Positions 22,901 to 32,666 of a stretch of DNA of 64,000 nucleotides are shown here, piece by piece. The notes beneath the pieces are model-generated. The model saw only the letters and a program-made list of their open reading frames with translations, ran no database searches and had not been told where the DNA came from. The position numbers and the translations under genes are program-made. Source of the stretch: Spirodela intermedia (taxonomy: Eukaryota; Streptophyta; Magnoliopsida; Alismatales; Araceae); assembly GCA_902729315.2 (NCBI GenBank), contig LR746266.1, forward strand, positions 3,606,759 to 3,670,758. Direction: 5' to 3'. Each line of letters opens with the position of its first letter. Position 1 is the first letter of the stretch.

Positions 22901-23618
22901 TAGATGACATGGACTTGGAGAGCATTGAGGAGTGGTATATACTTCATCCTATCTCAATCTCTCCATTCTGGGTAGCTAAAAATTTCTCATTTAACTGCTG
23001 TTATTTCTGCTGCATTCGTCTCTTGGTTTCCAATCAGCTACATGGAGATGAGCAACGGTGAATTTAACCTCGGCGAGTCCCTGGAGGCCGTCATGAGCCA
23101 GGGGATGGCTATGAGCAAGGAGAAAGAAGTAGCCCTCGTCCTCGAAGCGCCTGTTGAAGCATCCCGCCTGCGCCTGTATGGGGACAATCCGCGGCTCCAG
23201 CAAGCCCTCGCGGACTTTCTTCTGAATGCACTCCGTTTCACATCACCATGCGAAGGGCCTGTCATGCTGCGTGTTACCCCAAGAATCGAAAGGATCGGAA
23301 CGTCGATGCAGATTGCCCACCTCGAGTTCAGGTGGCCCTGTTGCAAGATCGGCATTGTCTTCCTCATTTCGATGCAATCATCTGACTGAATCGTATGTTT
23401 TCCCCAGGATTGCACACCCGGCACCGGGAATCCCGGATGCGCTGATTCAGGAGATGTTCCACCACAAAAAGGAGATATCAAGAGAGGGGCTCGGCCTGTA
23501 CATCAGCCAGAAGCTGGTGAAGATCATGAGCGGCACGGTGCAGTATCTCAGAGAGGCTACCAGCTCCTCCCTCATCGTCCACCTAGAGTTACCCGCGGTT
23601 AACCTTGGCGAGCCATGA
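19959..23618 (+). CDS. PHYC: Phytochrome C, red/far-red photoreceptor, 4 exons, about 1127 aa
   Basis: Exons 19959-22020, 22118-22934, 23038-23331, 23408-23618; all phases fit and the join is open for about 1127 residues, the normal PHYC size. Layout: Ser-rich N-terminus, PAS (about 70-190), GAF with the bilin-binding Cys326 in APHGCHAQY and the PATDIPQ segment, PHY domain with the WGGAK tongue, two PAS domains (about 610-860), and a histidine-kinase-related domain with the late [14 protein letters not shown] glycine box. The usual kinase His is absent ([12 protein letters not shown]), as expected for plant PHYC. It begins [20 protein letters not shown], which is the PHYC signature rather than PHYA or PHYB. 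Covalent phytochromobilin attachment and nuclear import on red light are family knowledge. The three short introns are at the positions usual for plant PHY genes. Confidence 0.97.
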
Positions 23619-24069
23619 AAGCTGAGCTGAAAAACAGAGCCGCCACAGTAGAAAATGTTTGTTAGCACGAGGGCACCATGGAAGAAACACCCATGTAAGA
23701 TCAACACAAGAAGTAGAGGAGAGAGAGAGAGATAGAGAGGTAGAAGAGACTGCTTCCACGCTTTTAGCCTAGCCCCTCCTGGAAGGGGTCATCAAGAACC
23801 ATCATCTATGTATAGGGACGTGATGCCCTTCAGTTATAGGCAACCCGCCAGGTGCCACATGATTTCCTCATGTATGAACGACTAATTCATGTAATTTAAG
23901 CACGAACTGCAAGTCTGTGACCTGAAACAGTACACATGCCATGGTTACACGGACGTGCAATACCTTCTCTCGGCAGCCTGTTCACACGTGGCAAATCATT
24001 CCTACCCCAACTTTAACGTTGACGATAAATTACAAAATGTTCAGCACGTGCCCAATTGACCCGCGCGGA
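23619..24069. other. Intergenic between convergent PHYC and PLP-enzyme genes
   Basis: Contains the 3' flanks of both genes and a GA/GATA tract at about 23715-23740. Nothing else is recognised. Confidence 0.6.
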
Positions 24070-27030
24070 CTAGTCTAAGAACTCCACGCCAGAGGCAGAA
24101 GGAAGCAAGCCGTGGTCTGTGAGGTACTTATCATCGTAGAACTTGCTGAGATGCCTCATGCCGCTGTCGCACAGGATGGTGACGATTGTGTTGCCTGGCC
24201 CCATCTCCCGTGCCAACCGGACGGCCCCGATGCAGTTCATGGCGGATGAACTGCCGACGAACAGCCCATCATTCTTCAGAAGAAACCTGAAAACCAAGAC
24301 TCAGACTCATCGGTCTCGTCTTCATGGGAAATTCATAAGAAATAAAGGGTTGGACAGACATATCATTTGATTAAACACCAATAAATGGGTTCATGCCTAA
24401 TACGGATATGGGTTTAGGGTCCAGGGTAATCTGTCTCATATGAACCTGGACATCTCCACAGCCTCTCTATCTGTGCCTCTGTACGCGCCATCCAGCTCTG
24501 CCAGTAAGAAGTTCTGGGTAAGCCGGTTGACCCCAATCCCTTCGGTGATGGTGTCAAATGGGTTCTTCAGCCTTCTCCCCTCGGCCTCTTCTCTTGTATA
24601 CATCACTCCTCTGGTTACCTTGTTGAACAGGCCCGAGCCAGGAGGATCAACCAGGAAGCACTTGATATCTGGGTTTCTGCTCTACATACCAGAAAACGAC
24701 TAGCGATTTCTCAGGAAGATAACGATTTGATGATCGAATGATAACTTTTAACGACGATAAGTATGCCTGAAAAGCGATAGAAGACGAGAGAAACCTTCAG
24801 AAATCGTGAGATCCCAGCCAAGGTACCACCAGTACCCGCGGCGGCGACAAAAGCTTGGACATTGCCTCCAGTCTGCTCCCATATTTCGGGACCGGTGGAC
24901 TCATAGTGGGCCCGGAAATTTGCCAGGTTTTCAAACTGGTCAGCAAAGAAGCCACCCCTGCAATCGCTGCCAAAAAAAGGATGCTCCATGGCAGAACCAT
25001 CCCCGTTCACATGAAGAAACTCGGACACAGATTCAGTGGGTCTTCCCCGGCGCCTTGCTATTTCAGAGGCCTCTGCGGCCCTTCTTCTCGCAACGTTCAC
25101 AAAGTGGTCCTTGTGCGTGATGGACACGGGCCTTACCCTCTCAACAGTAGCGCCAAGAGCCTCGAGTATTTGAGACTAGACAATGCGAGGAGAGAAGAAT
25201 CAAGTCTGAGGCATAAAATAAGATGAGGGCAATTGACTACTTAAGTAAGAAAACGACGGGCTTTCCATTTGCATAGATGTGGATACAGGGGCAACCTTTC
25301 CTTGGAATTCTTTCCCTGCTTTGACTCTAGATCCTGCGTGCTTCTCTTTAATGATTATTGGGGGAGTTTACTACCAACGCTCAAAAAAAGATCCGAAGAA
25401 AGAGGGTTAATTGATCGATTATGATATGCCTAACAGTATGCCATATCCCTTGATTATAAAAACCCAACATAGCGCCATGGGCACCCACTAAATGTGTGAT
25501 CTTGAGGGAAAATGTAATTTCATTCATCTTTAGCACCCGCTGGGCCTTGCAGAAGAATTATATATATATATAAATCCATTTAAACTAAGAGGAAAAAGTT
25601 TAAATGTAGACCTGCGATGAATTTGAAACCAATAGCATAGACTACAGAAGTGAAAGGCAGGTATACTAACTTTTTCAATAGCAGCATCATCTGGGATAAC
25701 AACATGGCATTTGCAGCCATAAGCAGGAGCTACGGTTGCAAAGCTAATAGCGGTGCTTCCAGCGCTGCCCTCCATCACTATACCGCCTTCAACAAGATCC
25801 CCAGACTCCATAGCCTGGAGTTGAAAAAAAAGCCAAGTAGAGGGTGTTAGAGGGTGAAGAAAGAAGGATTTAGGACTTACCCTAGACACTGTTGTCATGA
25901 AAACATCTAGAAACTCACAGATGAGCTGAATAAATGAGATCGTTTTGGGAAATAAGCATCTCTTGCCAACAAAACGAAGACTGGGGTTTGAAAAAATGTT
26001 GTTCATGAAAATGATAACAAGATTAAAAAAACAGTTTTTTTACTGTATCTGTCAGACATTTTAGGCGTGAAACTGGAGAACACTCCGTAAAGTGTTTGAG
26101 AGGATTTCACTCTTTCATGGGAAGTAAAAAAAAAAATCAAGAATGAAAAATAAAATTTTCTAAAAAATTCAGTTTGAGGTAGATTCAAATCCAGGGCAGC
26201 TCCATCAAAGTTAAGGCTTACCATCCAGGCACACGCGAAATGGCTTGGACCATTTCTAGGAAGGTTACAAGACATTATAAATTATTTTTAGAAAGAATGA
26301 TCCCAGGCGGAAATGCTAATACATTTGATGAGATGGCTGGCATGCTCAGAAGAAAGAGATGACGACGAATAGGTCGGCTAGCACCAAAAATCTCATGAGA
26401 CAACACTCACTGAGAAGCCATTGAGGCGATGAGGAGAATCCCATTGTGGACGAAAGAAAGGTCAAGCGACACAAGTAACTGAGAGGATTCACCTCACCTC
26501 TTCAATGATCTTAACCGCCACCCGATCCTTGACACTGCCTCCAGGATTCAAAAACTCCGCTTTCCCCAGAATCTGCGTTTTAAAGAGCAGGTTACGAGAA
26601 CCCAATGACAAGAGAAAAAAACATCGCAAAATATACACGTCACGAGGAGAAGAAGGCCAGCGGACATCACTGCTCAAAGAGAAATAGCGACTGAAAGGGC
26701 AAGGAACACAGAGAAAACAGAGAGGATGAAGATAGAGCCGTCGCTTACTTCGCAACCCGTTGCATCGGAGAGACTATTGATTCTGATTAAAGGAGTGTTG
26801 CCCACAGCTTCGAGGACTCCTCTCCGGGAAGGCCTCTTCCTTCGGAGGTCCGTTCCCCACGAAAGCTTAGCGGGGAATATACTGCCGCGGGAGAAAGCGA
26901 AACATGACAATAGTGCAACAGCTACCGCCGCCGCCGCCGCCGCTGCCGCTGCTGCAGCAGCAGCAGCTCCACAAGGATACAGCGGCGGCTCCAGCCTCCC
27001 CACAATGAGTCCTCGGTGGCCGAGACTCGG
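24070..27030 (-). CDS. Cysteine-synthase-like PLP enzyme (fold type II, At1g55880-like), 6 exons
   Basis: Member of the cysteine synthase/cystathionine beta-synthase family, pyridoxal-phosphate dependent; the substrate is not certain. Exons on the minus strand: about 27030-26749, 26572-26498, 25814-25671, 25175-24795, 24681-24446, 24286-24070; all junction phases agree. Exons 2-6 give 350 residues. Motifs: NTPLIRI before the first junction, NPGGSVKDR with the PLP Lys, [15 protein letters not shown] (phosphate-binding Gly loop), and a conserved C-terminus with SSSAMNC and [11 protein letters not shown]. The N-terminus is odd: exon 1 has a poly-Ala run and then a hydrophobic stretch ([11 protein letters not shown]) fitting a membrane or organelle signal, but no in-frame ATG exists from 26749 up to the next upstream stop. 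The 5' limit given is therefore approximate; an upstream exon or a non-AUG start is needed. The PLP lysine region and all five later exons look intact. Confidence 0.88.
26921..26969. repeat. GCC/GCA triplet tract coding poly-Ala
   Basis: Runs of GCC and GCA triplets (plus strand) which on the minus strand encode 14 consecutive Ala residues near the N-terminus of the PLP enzyme. Triplet runs of this kind vary in length between alleles. Confidence 0.8.
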
Positions 27031-27757
27031 TTGAAGCTTGGTCGGGCCACGCCCGCTCAAACGGGGGGGTCTCTTTGTGCCCAATTCTCTTTGTATCAGG
27101 ACGCAAATCCAACAGGAAAGAGGAGGAGAATCCCCCACAGGGTTCCCAAGAATATTAAAAAAAAGATGAAAAAGATTATAAAAACCTTACAAGAAAGAAA
27201 AATTGCAATAATTTCCGTGTGACATTATGCTACCCAATGATATAAATCATATTGCAACTAAATATAAATACGCTACCCAATAAATATAAATCATATTGTA
27301 ACTAAATATAAATATGCTACCCAATAAATATAAATCATAACTGATGAAATCCATTATTAAATCGATGATAATGCACTTACTAAGGGTAAAATGGTAAATA
27401 TGTACATCGGAAGAGTTGAATGAATTTTTTAAATACAAGCAGACATGATCCAGTTTGGGCTGGTCCCTCGAGCGGTAGAGCCGATCACAAGATCATTATC
27501 GTCTCCACAATTTTGTCATCGTCCCCTGCGCTCCGGCAGCCAGCGCCACCGCCGCCGTGGCAGAGAGTCGATCACCGAGACCAGCTTCGGTGAGCCCCAG
27601 AGGAAAAGGCCTGACGATCTCTGGACAAAAGAGCAAACAGCTAGCGGGCATTTTCTCCAATCGGAGATCCCTCCTCGGAGTGGTACTAATACGAACCCCA
27701 ACATTCTCATCGCCGAGGTGAAACCCTAGAAGGAGCGGTGATACGGCGTCGGCTGAC
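27031..27757. promoter_or_regulatory. Divergent promoter region with an AT-rich minisatellite
   Basis: Lies between the PLP enzyme (-) and a small membrane protein gene (+). The only clear structure is a tandem repeat at 27228-27339, then GC-rich leader sequence from 27440. Confidence 0.5.
27228..27339. repeat. Tandem minisatellite, about 44-bp unit, 2.5 copies
   Basis: Unit starts GCTACCCAATAAATATAAAT and continues with CATATTG(C/T)AACTAAATAT. Copies begin at about 27228, 27272 and 27315, the last being partial. The copies differ at only a few bases. Confidence 0.85.
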
Positions 27758-28120
27758 ATGGCGCTGGCGGAGAAGCTAAGGGACGCGCTCCGGGAGTTCA
27801 TCTTCTACTCCCTAATCCTGGCCGCCGCCGCCGCGTTGGCTCTCATTCTCCTGCGCTTCGGCCCTAGGCTCCTCGCCGTCTTTTCCTTCTTGTGGCCCCT
27901 CCTGCTCTCCACCGCCGTCTTCCTCGCGGCCGTGCTGGTCTTCCGCGTCCTCTCCCCTCCCCACAGCGAGAACCAGAGTAACCAGACGGGAGAGGATTTC
28001 CTGCACTTCGTTACCGATCACACTCCAGAGGGGGGCAGTCTGGCAGGCCCCTCAGTGAGCGGAGAAGACGCCGAAACGGCTCAAGCGGTAGGAGAGCAGG
28101 AGACCAAGAAGCTCCTGTAG
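27758..28120 (+). CDS. Small integral membrane protein, unknown function, 120 aa
   Basis: Intronless frame from ATG at 27758 to TAG at 28118. It begins with a short amphipathic stretch (MALAEKLRDALREF) followed by two hydrophobic segments at about residues 15-34 and 38-64 separated by FGPR, likely a membrane hairpin. The last 55 residues are hydrophilic and acidic (SPPHSENQSNQTGEDF onward), probably exposed to the cytosol. GC-rich codon use resembles that of other real genes here, and a GC-rich leader precedes it. I do not recognise a named family. A very long CT microsatellite starts 28 bp after the stop, within the probable 3' UTR. Confidence 0.7.
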   Translation: MALAEKLRDALREFIFYSLILAAAAALALILLRFGPRLLAVFSFLWPLLLSTAVFLAAVLVFRVLSPPHSENQSNQTGEDFLHFVTDHTPEGGSLAGPSVSGEDAETAQAVGEQETKKLL

Positions 28121-28144
28121 AAGACGCTGGAATGAAGAATCACC

Positions 28145-28148
<4 letters not shown>

Positions 28149-28230
<82 letters not shown>
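28149..28230. repeat. Perfect (CT)41 microsatellite
   Basis: 82 bp of uninterrupted CT directly behind the small membrane protein gene; the longest perfect dinucleotide run in the window. Confidence 0.98.
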
Positions 28231-28233
<3 letters not shown>

Positions 28234-29114
28234 TCCTCACTCCCTCCGTGTGCATCGCTGTGAATAGTTCGTGAAGGAGCCACGAACTTTCTGTAGTTTA
28301 ATGGCTCCTCTGTCCCTAACTCTTATGCAAACGGAATGAACTTCCCTTGTTGATCTTCGGGAATAATATCCTGTAACCCGACTGACAGCCATGCAGCTTA
28401 TTTATTGTAATTACCGATAAATAATTAATCACATTATAATTTTAGCTCGCTAATAAATACTTGCACACGTCAGTATACCTTAAAAAAACGCAAATTTTTA
28501 TTTTTACATTTAGTTAATTTTTTCTACGGAAATTATTATAATAAAAAATATTACACGCTGTTATATGTACTATCGTTTCGTGCTAATTTCGTATTACCTC
28601 TGTTACTAAAATACCACTGATATTTTAAAATTTTACATAAACAGGTATACATCTCATATTTCATATCTTAAAAGCCAGTGCAAATAACATATTATGATAA
28701 ATTTAATGGCTCTTATAGAACTCGGCGATAATATCTTAAATTATATATTATTTTAAATCCGACGTGTAATTGTGGGAAATTATTATTGCATGTATGAAAA
28801 TATGATAATAACTTTAATGTTGTTTTGAAAAATATGGGCCTTAGAGGCTCTGGTGGTTATAAGATGCAGCGAAATGATTATGATTTGAGATCATATAAAT
28901 TTCCGAGTTAAAATAAAATGGATACGTTTCTATATAAAATAATTGGCGAATTAAATACTTTATATTTATGAGCGTTTTTTTTTCAAAAAACAGGCAAAAT
29001 CATTGTTCCAGATGAGCAGATTTTTTGAAATTTTTATTAAAATTTGTCGAATGCTTGACCGCATCACCCGGTTATTTAGTGTCCTTGTAGTCGTCCGTCG
29101 GTGGGGGATAAGAA
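28231..29114. other. AT-rich intergenic region before SPO11-1
   Basis: Very AT-rich from about 28390 to 29060 with no credible frame. The end should hold the SPO11-1 promoter and short leader. No repeat or RNA gene recognised. Confidence 0.6.
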
Positions 29115-32100
29115 ATGGCGGGAAGATCGTCCGGTTCGAAGGCCCCAGAAGTGCTGTCGAAGATCAGAGGTAATTGCTCGGTGCATTTGAACTGGGGGGG
29201 AAGGGTCGAAGAAATTTTTTGTGGTTGTATTGAGTGGCAGAGGTGTGAATTTCGGATGTGTATGGAGGATATCTGCAGGCATCGTTCGCTCCTTGGTCGT
29301 GGATCTCTGCAACAAGCGCCTCCCCTCGGTTGTGCTTGATCGGTATAGGACGTATTGCATGGATTCATCCGGTAATTGGTACGTTCGCTTAAATAAATCA
29401 CTGGACTCATTTCTGTGCGGCAATGAGCCTTTCACTCTTATGCTGCCGCATTATTTGGTCATCTGCATTTTTCACGACTTGAATTCCTGATGACGGGGGA
29501 ATTTCCCAAGGGAAGTCAATGTTTCCTTTTCATGTTTTGTAGTTGGGGAATTTTTGTATGTATTTCTCGCCAAAGCTTATCGTCGAATGGAATTCGTGGC
29601 TCTGGAAGCACGACTTTATAATCCTCGATATCAAATACGCACTCCGTCGAGTTCTGCGCTGTTATATGAACTCTCTCTCTCTCCCTCTCTCTCCCTCTCT
29701 CTCTCTCTCTCTCTCCTCCGCCTCCGGTTCGACGCTTGGTCGCTGGCTCTGTTCAATGGAAATGCAGGAAAAGTTATCCCAGGAAGGCGGGAAAAAATTC
29801 CCATCGGTCGGCTAAACATTGACGTGGTTACACATGCTATCCACTGGGATTTGGTGCCTCCATCGACTCTAAAATTGGCAAAAGAATCAGAAGTCGTAGT
29901 GACTATGGGGATTTCAATGATCATGCGGAGAGGTCCATTGAAAAATGAATTTGGAAAGTGATATCTGAATATAATCGTCGTTAAGGTCTACTTTGAGTGA
30001 TCATTTAACGTCTACTTAGATTTAATCTCCGTTTCCTTTCCCGTGCAGCCATTGCAATGAAGATATTTCTCATGGAAAGGAGGCCATCTCATTTTACAAG
30101 GAAAGCCATGCTCAGAGATTGGGTGAGTAATTTTTTTGCTATCAAACCTTGCCTCTTCTAGTCTTCTTTCTTCATGATTATTTTACTGTCTATCAGATAT
30201 CATGCTTAGGGTGTTGCGAATCATCCAGCAACTCCTGCAAGAAAACAGGCATGGATCAAAGAGGGACATATATTACATGCATCCATCCGTGTTCCTGGGT
30301 AATTTTTATTTATCGCGTAATACCCGAGCGACATGAACTTAATTTTGCCCTCTTTCAAATCTAAGGCATGTGAATATTTGTTAGTTTTTTTGTCCACTGA
30401 GAAACATAGATCCAAAGATGAAATTACGAAATAGGTAAATGGTCACAAATGTCAGTGCGTGCGGTCCAATACCACTGTAGGTCCAACCTGTTCTTAAACG
30501 TGGAAAAACCGAAGTTTTTTCCAAAAAAACTGAAACCAGTAAGCATATGTTAAGGGACAGTAAAAAAAGTCATCCTGGAAAAAATCAATTGATTTCAACG
30601 CTGCCTTGAAATCAGCCTGTAAACTATTCCGAATCTAATGGAGCTGGTTTTTAACTGACCCAAAGTCTTGGCCGATGAATTTTTCAAAGGCTATCTTTCT
30701 ACAGCTAATCTCAATCTGAGAGGGGAGAGTGGTTCTATCATACCCTGGTAAAAATGGATTTTTATTTTATTTTATGTTCTTTGGATGTCATAGACTCTGA
30801 AGAAAAGCTTAAAAAGGCTATTCACATGACACCCTTAATATATAGGCCAATCGGATGTTGAATCTTGCCTGCATGTTTGAGTTTAATGGTTTGCTTCGGT
30901 TTTCAATCATCATCATGCTTGCAGTTCGTGTATATAGATACCGTTAACCTTTTACAACAGTTGACTCTACCTTTAACCTTTTTAAAGCACACATAGACAC
31001 ACATGAAACTGGAAAATACCAACTCAAGCCTTGGTGGTTCCCCGCATAAACTGCTCGGCAAGCTCTTGGATATTTTGCTGAAAAAATTGGTATTTAGTTT
31101 TTTCCAAGGTTTTTTACTCATTTTCATTTCTTTAGAACTGGCGGCTTGTAAATTGGTTACTTGGTAAAATCTTACTTCATCTGATTTTATAGGACAGTAC
31201 ATGATTGCCACATGATTATACCCAGAAACGGAATTAATGTAGGCAGTAAATGACATCATTCTAGTTAGATCATCTGTTATTCTTGTTCCAGTTGTGATTC
31301 AATGGTTTTTCTGTTTCAAATATACCTAATACTCATAGGTATGTGTTTCTCTGTGTTCCCTTTTTTGTTATCTCGTGCACTGTTGTCAAAATTGCTTGTC
31401 ATCTCATGCAACCTTATATCTTGGATGGACCTTTTTTTTTGCCTGTCGCAGAGCAAAAAGTTGTGGACCAAGCTATCAAGGACATATGCATCCTTTTGCA
31501 ATGCAGTCGTCATAATCTTAATGTGGTACGCATAACTGGAGAGATATATTTTCCTCTTTGCCTTTTGTTCTTTCAAAGCTTTGAAAATGTTCGGAGATGA
31601 CAGCAAATGAAAATGAATTACACACGAACAGATCTAGGAGGAAAGGACCGCCAATGAAAGTTATTATGAGTCTGGAAATTTTTAGGCCACAATCTTCCTT
31701 GGCTCGGTTCAAGAATGATTTGTTTGATTTCAGGTGTCTTAAGGTTTATGATTTTTTAAATATTACAATGTCACGTGTAAATGGAATAAACGGAAGTGTA
31801 GTGCTATGCTCTTATACTCTTGTTCACTATTTTAACTATTTTAACTATTTTAACTATTTTAACTATTAAGCCAATCACCATTTATATCCATTTCGTCAGA
31901 AAGTGGAAACTACAAACTGGATATATATATATATATATATATTATTCTTGTCCGTTACTTTCTTCTTTTCTTACCAATCTTCAACTCCACATGTTTCAAC
32001 ATGGAAACTATCAAAATGGCACTGTAAATTGGAAAACATGTCGCTTATAGGTTTTTGATTTATGAATTCGAGTTAAACCGGATTAATGTCATATCACATG

Positions 32101-32621
32101 GCGTCACCTGATGGTACGAATTGTAAAGGATTTAGCTTTCTTACGAAGAATTTCAGTTTATGGTTCATTCAATTTTATAGTCCGCACAAAATGGAGACGT
32201 GAGATATTTTCCAGCACCACGCGGATATTTCCTCATCTGGAATCGTTTCATATGATCTCTATGGTATCAATAGAGCATGCCGATAACGTGGTAATGATAT
32301 CAGTTTTCGTATTTTTTGGCAGGTGCCTGTTGGAAAAGGGTAAGCAATTACAAGTTCTATCCTCTTAATCTCGTTCATGGGCAACGAAACTTGATTATTT
32401 TAGGTATGCCACAGAAAAATAAATTATTGAATGATTCTGGATACCTAATACTTTTATAGGGCAAATGCTTCATTGTGTGAACTGACAACCATCACTTTGT
32501 GCGTTCCAATGTAAACGCATGAAATCTGTTTGGCACCCTCACTGCGGTCTATACTACCAAGGTGCTTCAAAGACGAAACAGTCTGTAGAGAACGTGCTGG
32601 GATTCATTGAGAGACTAATTG

Positions 32622-32666
<45 letters not shown>

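Noticed and set aside
26904-26906. ATG on the minus strand in PLP-enzyme exon 1
   Set aside because: It is in a different frame from NTPLIRI and soon meets a stop, so it cannot start the enzyme.
27228-27339. Possible CRISPR-like repeat-spacer array
   Set aside because: Direct tandem minisatellite without spacers, in a plant nuclear genome.
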